A stretch of DNA of 56,270 bases from Pseudoalteromonas haloplanktis ATCC 14393 (GCF_000238355.1 NZ_AHCA01000017.1:1-56270), one strand, 5' to 3'; positions 35,391 to 44,614 are shown, counted from the first letter of the stretch. Program-made: numbers and translations. The notes: generated from the sequence alone by a model not told the origin.

Positions 35391-36620
35391 TTAACCTTCC
35401 CACTTCACCATCTCGGAAGCGGCAAGAAGAACAGCACCTACGCCATATAGCTGTGAGTCAGTCTTTTTAACTGGGTCTGGTGATTTACCAACATGCTGAA
35501 CCCAATTTACTCGACCGTTAGGTTCCACTGCTTGCTCGAGAGCATGCCAACCTTTTTCTACGATGTCTTTTGACTTTTGATCGGTCAGAATACCGTTATT
35601 AACACCCCATGCTAAGCCAAATGTAATAAAGCCTGTTGCACTTACTTCTGGTGTTTTAACAATGTCAGGATCCATCAATGAAGCTGGCCAATAACCGTTT
35701 TCACGTTGTAATTTCATCAAACCAGCTGCATTCTTTTTATATAATTCAATATAACGATCTTTAGATGGGTGCCCCATAGGTAGATCATCAATAATCAATG
35801 GAATTGCAGCAAATACCCAGCCATTACCGCGCCCCCAAAATACAGGTTCTCCGTTATCACTTTTCATATCGAAATAACGGCTATCACGGAAGAACAACCC
35901 ATACTTATCAGAAAATAAATAATCTGCACTAGCCCAAAACTCTTTATCTGCGTAGTCAAAATATTTAGGATCGCCTGTAACATTGCTTAGCTTTAACCAT
36001 GTTCTTGGAGCCATATACAATGCATCAGCCCAACACCAACGATCTTGGCAGTTCCCTTCAAAATGAGCACCGTTTTGCGTAGAGCTTGTTTCATCTCGCA
36101 TTTCCAATCCAACTTGTGGCGGATTTGCTAAAATTTGATCAAATAATTTTTGAGTCGGCTTATAAGCGTCGGTATTACCTGTTTGTTCTGTTAGCCATAA
36201 ATATGTTTGGCCGATAGTATGATCATCAGCATGGTAAGGGCGGTCTAATAATAATTCATAATTCTGCTCTTTAGCCATTGCAGCTATAAAGTCAGTGTAA
36301 TCTTGATTTTTAGTTGTTTCAGCCCAACGAGTTAGACCAATATAAAATGAAGCTTGAATCCAAAATTTAGGGTTTTCTGATTTTGCACGATGTGACTCAG
36401 GAATATAAGATAGATCATCAAGATGCGATATCTGCCAATCAGCGGCTCTATTCGCAATATCTCTTGCTGACTTGACGATAGAATCCGCGTTGCCTGCCTC
36501 TATCGGCGCTACTGCAGCTTTCTCAGTCTTAATTTGATTCTGAGTATTTGGCTCTGAGCACCCTGTAAGCAACAAACCAACTGTCAGTGGTAGCAGTGCT
36601 AATTTCATTGTTTTTTTCAT
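35391..36620 (-). CDS. unsaturated uronyl hydrolase, GH105 lipoprotein
   Basis: 409 aa. Lipoprotein signal ending LTGC (Cys21). The alpha/alpha-barrel shows HADDHTIGQTYLWLTE (Asp132/133), WCWADALYMAPRTW (Asp199, matching catalytic Asp143 of YteR) and FWGRGNGWVFAAIPLI, all GH105 marks. It removes unsaturated uronic acid from the non-reducing end of lyase products and so complements GH88. In ulvan systems both families occur, with different preference for glucuronyl-rhamnose 3-sulfate disaccharides. It is a single-gene unit with a CA-rich leader and phased repeats upstream (36796-36829). Confidence 0.93.
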   Translation of the reverse strand: MKKTMKLALLPLTVGLLLTGCSEPNTQNQIKTEKAAVAPIEAGNADSIVKSARDIANRAADWQISHLDDLSYIPESHRAKSENPKFWIQASFYIGLTRWAETTKNQDYTDFIAAMAKEQNYELLLDRPYHADDHTIGQTYLWLTEQTGNTDAYKPTQKLFDQILANPPQVGLEMRDETSSTQNGAHFEGNCQDRWCWADALYMAPRTWLKLSNVTGDPKYFDYADKEFWASADYLFSDKYGLFFRDSRYFDMKSDNGEPVFWGRGNGWVFAAIPLIIDDLPMGHPSKDRYIELYKKNAAGLMKLQRENGYWPASLMDPDIVKTPEVSATGFITFGLAWGVNNGILTDQKSKDIVEKGWHALEQAVEPNGRVNWVQHVGKSPDPVKKTDSQLYGVGAVLLAASEMVKWEG

Positions 36621-36638
36621 TTCGAAACCCTAATTATT

Positions 36639-36648
36639 ATTGTGTGTG
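36639..36648 (-). promoter_or_regulatory. CA-rich leader element before GH105
   Basis: Coding strand CACACACAAT followed by AATAATTAGG, 19 nt before the ATG at 36620. Nearly the same leader as before the PL40-like gene at 24.3 kb. Confidence 0.5.
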
Positions 36649-36795
36649 AGCGAAAGTTACCAACTTCACGCATAAATACTGTTGTCTATTGTAAAAATAT
36701 AGTGAGTGCCAATAACTCGACAGAATTTCTCAAACAGTAGACTGAGTCATTACAAATTATAAAAATTCACGAATATGCAATAACAATAAAACAAT

Positions 36796-36829
36796 GTGAC
36801 TTAATTTGCAACAATTTGAGCGATAAAGA
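36796..36829 (+). promoter_or_regulatory. 10-bp-phased GTGA/TTGC/TTGA/AAGA repeats
   Basis: GTGA 36796, TTGC 36806, TTGA 36816, AAGA 36826. The third unit reads TTGAGCGATAAAG, close to the copies at 25792 and 38658. About 180-210 bp upstream of GH105. Confidence 0.5.
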
Positions 36830-36916
36830 TTAAAGATATATTAATGGATGAGATAGAGTAAAAATGTGCCGAACTATAATCTACCTTAGATTGTAGGATC
36901 TGGATTTATTAAAACG

Positions 36917-36945
36917 TCATTGTGGTGGTTGCCCCACCACAATGA
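36917..36945 (-). terminator. rho-independent terminator of the 37-kb sulfatase
   Basis: 12-bp perfect stem (36917-36928 with 36934-36945), GC-rich, followed on the minus strand by CGTTTTAAT. It lies 16 bp past the sulfatase stop. Confidence 0.8.
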
Positions 36946-36960
36946 TTAAAACAAATTCAT

Positions 36961-38367
36961 TTAGTCCTTATACTTTTCAAAAAGCTCGAAAAACTCTTTT
37001 GTAAGTGCTTTATTACTTGAAGCAAGGTTGTTTTTCTCACCAGGATCTTTAATGATATTGTATAGCTCTACCTTTGCATCAAAGCCATAGCGAACAGCCT
37101 TATAATCACCTTTGCGGGCAGCTTGGTATGTATCACCAATTATCCCTGAGTTTGGATCACCCACTTGTTTAGCAAATTCCCAATACAGCACACGCTCAGG
37201 CTGCGGCTCAGGCTTATCATTAAGGAGCCCTTTAATAGACACACCATTAGTCCTAACTCGTGGAATAATATTAAGATCAACACCCGTAATATCAGCTAAA
37301 GTTGGCAAGACGTCTGCAAATAACCATGGAGTATTATCAACACGGGACTTTTTGATTTTGTCAGGCCATTGAACAAGCATAGGAACGTGGATCCCACCAT
37401 CATAAAGATCACGCTTTTGTCCTTTATAAGGTGTGGCTGCTTTTAAATACTCAGGATCAGCTCCACCTTCATCGTGCGGCCCATTATCAGACGTAAATAC
37501 AATCAGCGTATTATCTAGGATGCCTTTTTTCTCAAGCGCCTTCGTTATTTGACCAACATAATCATCTAATGCACTTACCATGCCCGCTAAAGTAGCATTA
37601 GGTTTTGCTACCGGCTCAGGGTAGTAAGCTGCATATTTATCACTTGGTTTTCCAGAAGACATACCTGTGTATGGTGTTTCTTTAAAAGAATATTGCTTGC
37701 TGTATTTCTCCGGTACAGCTAACTCAGCATGTGGAGAAGAGAAAGTTAACATAACAAAAAATGGGTTTTCACGTTTTTGATTTATATAGTCAATCGCTTC
37801 ATTGGCAAATAACTCCTGCGCATAAGCCCCTTTTTTGCCACCTTCATTCTCTGTAATACGTATTTTTTTACCATCCCGCCATAAAATTTGCGGGTATTGG
37901 CGATGGCCTTCTAATATAGAATACATTCCGTACCAAGTATCAAAGCCCATCGCTAATGGATCAGTAACGCCCATCTGTGAACCAATCGAATATTTTCCGA
38001 ATAATGCAGTATCATAACCTGCATACTTCAATACATGTGCAACCGTAATATCACTTTCTTCTAATTGAACTGTATTAGAGTTGTTAGTCATATAGCGACC
38101 GTCACGACCAGTAAACAATGATACTCTTGATGGAGAACAAACAGTGTTGCCTGCATAGGCTTGGTCAAATCGAATACCGTTGTTAGCGATATTATCTAGA
38201 TTTGGGGTTTTGATTGGGGTGTTACCATATGCCCCAACCTGATTAAAGCCAAGGTCATCAGTTAAGATAAAGATAATATTTGGTTTTTCAGTTGCAAATA
38301 CAGGTTTGGATAAACCTAATAGTAGGCAACCTACAACACCTAATAACTTGTGTGTGTTTTTTATCAT
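36961..38367 (-). CDS. secreted sulfatase (type I, arylsulfatase-A-like)
   Basis: 468 aa with signal peptide 1-26 (ends VFATE). PNIIFILTDDLGFNQVGAYG gives the metal site; CSPSRVSLFTG holds the catalytic Cys77. FGKYSIGS and TSDNGPHDEGG, the latter with the Asn/Asp/His metal and sulfate ligands, follow. The overall layout is the arylsulfatase A-like branch, which in algal loci includes exo-acting sugar sulfatases. It is divergent from GH43 across a 676-bp shared control region, so co-regulation with xylose release is likely. Its exact substrate in ulvan is not readable. Confidence 0.92.
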   Translation of the reverse strand: MIKNTHKLLGVVGCLLLGLSKPVFATEKPNIIFILTDDLGFNQVGAYGNTPIKTPNLDNIANNGIRFDQAYAGNTVCSPSRVSLFTGRDGRYMTNNSNTVQLEESDITVAHVLKYAGYDTALFGKYSIGSQMGVTDPLAMGFDTWYGMYSILEGHRQYPQILWRDGKKIRITENEGGKKGAYAQELFANEAIDYINQKRENPFFVMLTFSSPHAELAVPEKYSKQYSFKETPYTGMSSGKPSDKYAAYYPEPVAKPNATLAGMVSALDDYVGQITKALEKKGILDNTLIVFTSDNGPHDEGGADPEYLKAATPYKGQKRDLYDGGIHVPMLVQWPDKIKKSRVDNTPWLFADVLPTLADITGVDLNIIPRVRTNGVSIKGLLNDKPEPQPERVLYWEFAKQVGDPNSGIIGDTYQAARKGDYKAVRYGFDAKVELYNIIKDPGEKNNLASSNKALTKEFFELFEKYKD

Positions 38368-38637
38368 TTTTATTCCTTAATTTTCTGTAGAAAAATTAAA
38401 ATGTCTATTTGAACTAAAGTATGAAACCCATCATAGTTATCGCAGTACCAATAATATAAAAATAAGATCAAATACTTTAATTAAGCCCATTCTTAGTAAA
38501 ACATTCTTCCACACTGATTTCGGTTTTTGTTAACTTTGAATTGGCGCAACTTGACTATTTTGTTAAAAATTAATAAGTTGTGGCTATTTATATTTGCCAC
38601 CCCCTGTTATTAATCAACTCGAAAGCACTAAGTTAAA

Positions 38638-38671
38638 TTGAGCGACCAAGACAAATTATGAGCGATAATGA
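38638..38671 (+). promoter_or_regulatory. 10-bp-phased TTGA/AAGA/ATGA/ATGA repeats in divergent promoter
   Basis: TTGA 38638, AAGA 38648, ATGA 38658, ATGA 38668. The core GAGCGA occurs at 38640 and 38660. Located between the divergent sulfatase and GH43 genes. Confidence 0.55.
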
Positions 38672-38978
38672 CGATTCTCACACAAAAAACACAATATTGA
38701 CAAGTTATATTAACTAAAAATGATGCGTCTACCTTTCTAAAACAGTGACACACAGATCGCCCAACTTTAACCGTCACTTATAAAAAAGTCATAAATTCAA
38801 AGGCTCCTAGCAAAAAATAAAATACACACTCAATTAATTTATATACTTTTCTCAATTCAAGATAACCCCTTAACTTCACAGAGTTAGCTATATCTAAACA
38901 AACCTTTTGCGTGTAATTCACTCAATTATGTTAATTTCAATATTAATAGAGGTTAGATTTTTTGATGGTTGACTTAAA

Positions 38979-39018
38979 CAGTTATCAAAATTAAGCTAAA
39001 ACAATCAAAATAAATCAT
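38979..39018 (-). promoter_or_regulatory. 10-bp-phased ATGA/TTGA repeats near GH43 start
   Basis: On the minus strand ATGA 39018, TTGA 39008, a non-matching TAGC 38998 and TTGA 38988. It ends 26 bp before the GH43 ATG, a position suited to control of that gene. Confidence 0.45.
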
Positions 39019-39019
39019 T

Positions 39020-39030
39020 ATACACACAAG
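39020..39030 (+). promoter_or_regulatory. CA-rich leader element before GH43
   Basis: ATACACACAAG ending 13 nt before the ATG at 39044, matching the other leaders. Confidence 0.5.
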
Positions 39031-39043
39031 AAAAGTAGAAACT

Positions 39044-40852
39044 ATGAAAATTACATTACGAAGTACAAAGCTAAGTGCATTAACTTTATCACTAGTTGCA
39101 GCTCTATCCGGTTGTAATGCTCATGTAGACAGTGAGTCAACAACGCCCTATGTAAAAGAACAAGTCCCTGCGCAAGTAGGTAGTTTTGGCGATCAGGGGG
39201 ATGGTACTTATATTAATCCAATATTAAATGCAGATTACCCGGACTCAGATATAGAGCAAGTTGGTGATACCTACTATATGATCACTTCTAAACAACATAT
39301 GTCTCCAGGCATGCCTATCCTAAAGTCGAAAGATATGGTGAATTGGACCAACGTTGGGCATGCATTTCCTAAGCTATCATGGGCTCCTGAGTATAATTGG
39401 GATCGCATGAACGGTTATTCATTTGGTACTTGGGCTGGCGATATCGCATATCACGAAGGAAAGTGGTACGTATATCAGATAGATTATCAACACGGTTTAA
39501 TGGTCACAACAGCTGATAATATTGAAGGCCCATGGAGTGAGCCAATAATGATGTTGCCAAAAGCTGATGTACTCGATGATCCTGCTGTTTATTGGGATAA
39601 AGAAACAAGAAAAGCTTATGTAATCATTAATACTGGTGCAAAACAAAAGTCTTCTGACAATAAAATAGAAGGTAATGAAAACCGTATTTATGAAATGAGC
39701 TGGGATGGAACAAAAATTCTAGATGAAGGCAAACTAGTTCATACCGGCTTAGGCGCAGAAGCGGCCAAAATTTATAAAATTGATGGTACTTGGTACATCT
39801 TTATGGCTCAGTGGACTATGGGCGATAAATCCACCAAACCTGGTGTTAAAAATCCTAAAAATGACAGAAAACAATTAGTACTTCGTTCAAAAGAAAGTAT
39901 ATACGGCCCTTACGAAGTGAAAACTGTTTTAGAAAAAGGATCTGAATTCAATAACCGCAGTGCTAGCCAAGGTGGTCTAATGCAAGCCCCTGACGGTTCT
40001 TGGTGGTATATGCATCAGCTAATTCAAAATGATGATATTCCATTCCAAGGTAGACCTCAGGTATTAGAACCCGTTACTTGGGTTGATGGTTGGCCAATTA
40101 TTGGTGTTGACGAAGATAATGATGGTATTGGCGAACCAGTTAAACGCTACAAAAAACCTATTGATGGTTACCCTATCACAGCCCCTAAAAGTGACGATGA
40201 TTTTTCATCAACAAAATTAGGGTTGCAATGGGAGTGGAACCATAATCCTAGAGATAGCCATTGGTCTTTAACTGAGCGTCCAGGCTGGTTACGTCTAAAA
40301 GCCAGTAAAGTATTACCTAATAAAGAAGGTCATGGTCCAAAGATCAATGAATGGACTAATAATGACGGCTCTGATGGTGATTTTTGGAGAGCAAACAATA
40401 CTCTTAGTCAAAGAATGATGGGGATCACTACAGGCACAGCTGTTGCTAAATTTGATATATCAGGTATGAAACCTAATCAATTAGCTGGCTTCGTTCGATA
40501 TGGTGGGATTTTTAATCTTCTAGGTGTTGAAATGGATGAGCAAGGCAAGAAGCATCTATTTTATATGAATGGAATGAGTGAAAAAACTATAGGCCCAGAA
40601 TTAACCAGCGATACATTATTTGTTCGAACATCTAACGCTCGAAATCAGGCTACTTATGAATACAGCTTTGATGGAAAGAGCTTTAAAGCATTTGGACCAA
40701 CATTCACTATAGCTTTTGGTAAATGGACTGGTGACCGTTTAGGTTTCTTCTCATGGAATGAAAAAGAGGATGCTGGTTACATAGATGTTGATTGGTTTAA
40801 ATATGATTACGATGGCCCAAAGGCGGCTTCTTCACAAGTATTTAAAAATTAG
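39044..40852 (+). CDS. GH43-family lipoprotein glycosidase (beta-xylosidase type) with C-terminal sandwich
   Basis: 602 aa. Lipoprotein signal ending LSGC (Cys24). Residues ~45-340 are a five-bladed propeller: NADYPDSDIEQVGDTYYM with the base Asp64, DDPAVYWD with Asp179, and GLGAEAAKIYK with the acid Glu239. Residues ~385-595 form a DUF1349/xylosidase C-terminal beta-sandwich (SHWSLTERPGWLRLKA, IDVDWFKYDYDG). This layout is that of beta-xylosidases and related exo-enzymes. Ulvan contains xylose next to sulfated rhamnose, so removal of xylose from ulvan oligosaccharides is the likely role (inference). It is the only plus-strand degradation gene between 16 and 49 kb. A stem-loop follows at 40864-40888. 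Confidence 0.9.
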   Translation: MKITLRSTKLSALTLSLVAALSGCNAHVDSESTTPYVKEQVPAQVGSFGDQGDGTYINPILNADYPDSDIEQVGDTYYMITSKQHMSPGMPILKSKDMVNWTNVGHAFPKLSWAPEYNWDRMNGYSFGTWAGDIAYHEGKWYVYQIDYQHGLMVTTADNIEGPWSEPIMMLPKADVLDDPAVYWDKETRKAYVIINTGAKQKSSDNKIEGNENRIYEMSWDGTKILDEGKLVHTGLGAEAAKIYKIDGTWYIFMAQWTMGDKSTKPGVKNPKNDRKQLVLRSKESIYGPYEVKTVLEKGSEFNNRSASQGGLMQAPDGSWWYMHQLIQNDDIPFQGRPQVLEPVTWVDGWPIIGVDEDNDGIGEPVKRYKKPIDGYPITAPKSDDDFSSTKLGLQWEWNHNPRDSHWSLTERPGWLRLKASKVLPNKEGHGPKINEWTNNDGSDGDFWRANNTLSQRMMGITTGTAVAKFDISGMKPNQLAGFVRYGGIFNLLGVEMDEQGKKHLFYMNGMSEKTIGPELTSDTLFVRTSNARNQATYEYSFDGKSFKAFGPTFTIAFGKWTGDRLGFFSWNEKEDAGYIDVDWFKYDYDGPKAASSQVFKN

Positions 40853-40863
40853 TATATTTCATT

Positions 40864-40888
40864 GCTCCCTTTGTTTTTCAGAGGGAGC
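40864..40888 (+). terminator. stem-loop after GH43
   Basis: GCTCCCT (40864-40870) pairs with AGGGAGC (40882-40888), 11 bp past the GH43 stop. The T run after it is weak. Confidence 0.5.
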
Positions 40889-40928
40889 TACTTCAACTTT
40901 TCATCTCTTTCCTACCCAAAAATGTATT

Positions 40929-40943
40929 TTCCACATTGTGGAA
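40929..40943. repeat. parS-like palindrome copy (TTCCACATTGTGGAA)
   Basis: A 15-bp palindrome with a central T. It is one of eight copies in the window and the one closest to the degradation block. Confidence 0.7.
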
Positions 40944-41040
40944 TACACTATTACTACCGTGTGATAAATCTAACTGTTCCCCTTTCCCAATTTTTAAATC
41001 GTGACTGAAAATCAACTTTTCTTTATATGAGAATTATGGC

Positions 41041-41400
41041 ATTTATAAGTTTACCTTCACTTTAGCTGTTGCAGGCCAAATGATTGAAGCTTAATGTTGA
41101 CCTTGTTTTAGCAACCGGTGATATTACTGAATACAGATCAGAATCAGATTATGTTCAATAGATGGATTAAGTAGCTTCGCCATTATAGAATGCAGGAATT
41201 GACCTATTTCTAGTGCGAGGTAATCACGAGATTATTAACGGACGTAATTGGCCTTCATGGTTCAAAAACACTCTGGAATGGGAATGTCAATTTGTGAACA
41301 ATGTTTGCAACCTATATGAAGATAAAAACCAAGTAAATTTTTATCAGGGTTAGAGTTTTACTTTGCAGATAACCGTACCTTTTATGAGTTCGTTTTTGAT
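41041..41400 (+). pseudogene. decayed calcineurin-like metallophosphoesterase
   Basis: Fragments DLVLATGDITEYRSESDYVQ (about 41100-41157) and, in another frame, GIDLFLVRGNHEIINGRN followed by WPSWFKNTLEWE (from about 41195) carry the GD and GNHE metal motifs of the family. Stops at 41158 and 41352 and at least one frame change show it is dead. It may once have been a secreted phosphatase-like gene of this locus. No functional copy is in the window. Confidence 0.75.
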
Positions 41401-41589
41401 TCTATTTAATGACTATTAAGTTACATATATTTCAGATTACGATCATCAATATATGCGTAGTCTATTTATACCTATAAAAAACATAAAGATACAAACTAAT
41501 GTGTGTCATTATAAAGGTAATTTTATGGTTATTAAAAGTCTAATTTAAATCTTTAAACGATAATTCATATGTTGAAAATAGTTATCAAC

Positions 41590-41598
41590 ATATCCACA
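41590..41598 (+). promoter_or_regulatory. possible DnaA box
   Basis: ATATCCACA differs from TTATCCACA at the first base and lies in AT-rich DNA 100 bp before the iteron array. Suggestive only. Confidence 0.3.
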
Positions 41599-41695
41599 CA
41601 CGCTATAAATTCTATTATTAATATAAAGAACTATAAATAATATTAGATCTATAGGCCTTGTAACATACTGATTTTAAGTAATTTTAAGGCCCTTT

Positions 41696-41821
41696 TAGAT
41701 CACATTTATGGCGTTGTTGATCACAAAACTCGTGTTTTAGATCATTTTACTGGTCAAGTTGATCACAATATTGGTGTTACTGATCAGCAAATTGGTATTA
41801 AGATAACACCTTTATGGTGTG
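41696..41821 (+). repeat. six 21-bp direct repeats (iterons), mostly with GATC
   Basis: Units begin at 41696, 41717, 41738, 41759, 41780 and 41801 with no gap. The consensus is close to TTGATCACAATATTGGTGTT. Units 1-5 carry GATC at the same place; the sixth has GATA. The last ends 2 bp before the rep stop codon. Such head-to-tail repeats next to a Rep_3 gene are binding sites for the initiator, and GATC makes them Dam targets. Confidence 0.88.
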
Positions 41822-41823
41822 AT

Positions 41824-42891
41824 TTAGTACTCAATATCTTTTGTTAATTGCATTATTGACGCTAGCTCGTCTTTAACACCTTTCTCTTCTTCATATTCTT
41901 CAAATTCAGGTTCTGACTTTTGAAATGCTTGTAGCGCTTTTTCAACTCTATCAGCTTCTTCATCTTGGCCTAAATACCTATATGCCAGCATTAATTGTGT
42001 TAATTCAGCCGGTGAAAGCTTTTGCTTACTGGTCACTTGTTTAGAAATAAGTTCTTTAACTATTTTTAAAGCATCATGAGTATTAAGCTCTTCTACAGTC
42101 CCTTTGTCTACCCAGCGAACTAAGAACTTAATTTCTGATATTTTTTTACCTTGAGTTCTTAATTCATACCCTACTTCGTTGTTTTCACTATTTAAAAATA
42201 AAAACTCTTTTCTGGCTATAGGGTGATTACTCAGCTTTTCAATACTGTCTCTAATGCAGCGTTTCATAAATACGCCGTTGTTAGCGAACGAAGCTTTGTT
42301 TTTCTTTAATTTACCTTTTTCATCTAGCAGCCCAAATAGGCCTTTAAGCTCTTCAATTTTAATGAAATGCATCTCATAGCCATCTTTCTTAAAGCGGCTT
42401 AGAATCTCATACAGGCGCTTTGCATACTCTTGTTTAATATCAAGGTAAGTTTTTGTTGTGATCAACGCAAAGCCTTGTCGGTATTCGATATACTCACTCT
42501 CTAGCATATCGTTTGGTACCATGGTCAGTAGCCCTTTTTTATACCTAATACGTTTGAATAATGGTTTGTAATCAAAGTCTTCGTCCCCATCTTCGTTCTC
42601 GACTTTAATACCTATCTTATAGCTAGAAAGACGCTCAGCGGCAGGAGATAGAATCGAACCAACATGTTTTGAGTCTATCTTAAGCCATTCAGACAATTGG
42701 CTTGCGGTGAAAGTATACTGTGGTGTTGTATTTGCCCAGTCGCCGCTTTTCATTTGAGCCATCATTAACGCAAACAAATCAGCTTCACGTTGTGATAGAT
42801 CTTTACGGCTAAACACGAGTTTATGGCCTTGCTTGATGTGCTTAGGCAAGTTATTTCGTGAAATTGGCTTATTACTTAACTGTTTGGTCAT
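41824..42891 (-). CDS. replication initiator protein, Rep_3 superfamily (RepB-like)
   Basis: 355 aa. The N-terminal winged-helix domain begins HKLVFSRKDLSQREADLFAL, a strong signature of plasmid Rep_3 initiators, with QYTFTASQLSEWLKIDSKHV next. The second winged helix lies around KTYLDIKQEYAKRLYEILSR and FMKRCIRDSIEKLSNHPIAR. An acidic C-terminal tail (residues ~325-345) follows. It binds iterons and opens the origin. Iterons on both sides (six ordered repeats downstream, many looser ones upstream at 42.9-44.0 kb) fit a self-regulated origin. Its presence is the best evidence that the window belongs to a plasmid or chromid. No partner partition genes are visible. Confidence 0.93.
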   Translation of the reverse strand: MTKQLSNKPISRNNLPKHIKQGHKLVFSRKDLSQREADLFALMMAQMKSGDWANTTPQYTFTASQLSEWLKIDSKHVGSILSPAAERLSSYKIGIKVENEDGDEDFDYKPLFKRIRYKKGLLTMVPNDMLESEYIEYRQGFALITTKTYLDIKQEYAKRLYEILSRFKKDGYEMHFIKIEELKGLFGLLDEKGKLKKNKASFANNGVFMKRCIRDSIEKLSNHPIARKEFLFLNSENNEVGYELRTQGKKISEIKFLVRWVDKGTVEELNTHDALKIVKELISKQVTSKQKLSPAELTQLMLAYRYLGQDEEADRVEKALQAFQKSEPEFEEYEEEKGVKDELASIMQLTKDIEY

Positions 42892-42929
42892 CCGGCTATC
42901 ACCACAAATCTGTATTCATAATTATTAAG

Positions 42930-43870
42930 TGTACACAATACTGGTTTTTTTCACCAGAAATATGTAAACATTAAACCTATCAATACATTTTTATGGTGTT
43001 TTTAATCTTAAGAGTACATAAAAGTGGTGAGTTACACCATAAAAGTGTAAACAAACCGGCTTTTCACCATAAATGTGTCATTATATTTGGATCATGAATA
43101 TCACTCTATGCCGTTCTTTCCTTACAGTTTATAGTCCCAGGGCTAGGTTTTTATATAAGTAATTGATTTTCAGTTTATATATTTTATTTTTAGAGGTGGT
43201 TAGTTATTTGTTTTTGATTTCTATGTTTACATAAAAATGGTGTGAGACACCAGTTTTATGTAACGTAAACTCATTGGTACTAGCCTATCGTGCTGTTTTT
43301 AGGTTTAGAAACGGTTTTATCTGTCATGTGTACATATTTATGAATACACTTTTATGGTGTGCTAGACCAGAAAAGTGTCATCTAAACGTTTTTGATTACA
43401 TATTTATGGTGTGTTTGGTAACTTGAGTGACCATTTGCTCTAATCTCAAAGTTAAATTGCGGTTAAAGCCTACTTTAAATAACACTATTCTGGCTTTCAT
43501 TTGTTTTAGACTACATAAATCTGGTGCCAAACCTTAAGTTCTATTGACTTTACATACTTAGATAACATCATTCTGGTGGTTTTAGCGTTTTAGATAACTT
43601 GATTCTGGTGTAATAACCAGTTTTATGTAACTTTAAAATCTAAAGCGAATGTTTTTTAAGCTATAAATGACATATTACTGGTAAATACTTATTAAGATAC
43701 CTCGAAAGTGGTGTTTGTCATTGGTTCAAGCCATTAGGATCATAAATGGTTACTTTATTCTGGTGCTTGATAACAGCATTCTGGTATTTAAACTAATAAA
43801 TAACGTAAAACTGGTGTGTAACACCAGCTTTAAGGTATGTTCAAAAGGAAAAACACATAATTCTGGTGTT
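42930..43870. repeat. dispersed iteron-like repeats in both orientations upstream of rep
   Basis: A core (AC)ATAAnnnTGGTGT or GATAACnnnATTCTGGTGT recurs many times, for example at 42985, 43015, 43226, 43346, 43396, 43511, 43559, 43591, 43769 and 43801. Several are paired head to head, as around 43226-43264 and 43801-43835, which form imperfect palindromes. They share the TGGTGT end of the ordered iterons but have ATAAC or ACATAA in place of GATCAC. The stretch lacks genes. Likely initiator binding sites for autoregulation or copy control. Confidence 0.75.
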
Positions 43871-43938
43871 TTGATAAGGTGGTAGAGTTGTTTTACGCCA
43901 AATCAACAATTGAATTGTGTTGTTTGAGTAAGCACTCA

Positions 43939-43991
43939 TTTTAAGATAACAGTATTCTGGTGTAGTGCACCAGAATACTGTTATCTTAAAA
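43939..43991. repeat. perfect 24-bp inverted repeat of two iteron units
   Basis: 43939-43962 is the exact complement of 43968-43991 with a 5-nt spacer. Each arm contains GATAACAGTATTCTGGTG. It marks the distal end of the repeat field. Confidence 0.9.
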
Positions 43992-44614
43992 CATGGTTAA
44001 AGCAAATGATGCCATTTTTAGAGTTGCGTGTATTGTAGCGCTTTAGAGAAGCATATCTAGTACACCGATAATTAAAGTCAAAAGCGAGTTAAGTCATTCC
44101 ACAATGTGGAAAGCTTATTTATAGCTGGTAGCTTTCAGCCCCCTCCCCTACTTTCAAATTATCATCAATATTGCGGTTCAAACTTATATTGATAGATAAG
44201 TGCATAGGGTTAATCCATTACGTTTAATTGGATTTAACGATATTCCACAATGTGGAATAAACAACTTCATGCCCAAATGTGGCTATAAAAATTATGGCGA
44301 GCACTAAAACCGGAAGTATTTAAACGAAAAAAGTGGTCAAATATAGCAAGCTTTCTAATAAAGCTGACACCCCCTACCCTATCTCGTTAAGGATTCAACT
44401 CGTACGATATATAGCTAGATATTTATATTTGGCTAGTAAACTTGTTAAAGCTATTGATAAAGCAATTACTGTATACAAGCGTTAGGGGAAAGGTGGCTTT
44501 GAGTTGTGAATTCAGACGGTCGATCTAACTCATTTTTGGACAGAAATGAGTCAGAGCCGAAGGACGGTTCTGTGCCATGAGCGGACGTTAGTACACCCTG
44601 TTAACAGGCAAAAT
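43992..44614. other. non-coding stretch with two parS-like sites
   Basis: About 620 bp without a gene I can support. It contains the palindromes at 44097 and 44243 and GC-richer, possibly structured DNA at 44500-44600. Confidence 0.5.
44097..44257. repeat. pair of parS-like palindromes (TTCCACAATGTGGAA)
   Basis: Exact copies at 44097-44111 and 44243-44257 with a central A. They resemble the Vibrio chromosome II parS shape (TTTACA-N-TGTAAA) with C/G in the middle of each arm. Confidence 0.7.

Noticed and set aside
42930..43991. Possible CRISPR array
   Set aside because: Repeats are degenerate, short, in both orientations and unevenly spaced, with no cas genes. An iteron field beside rep explains them better.
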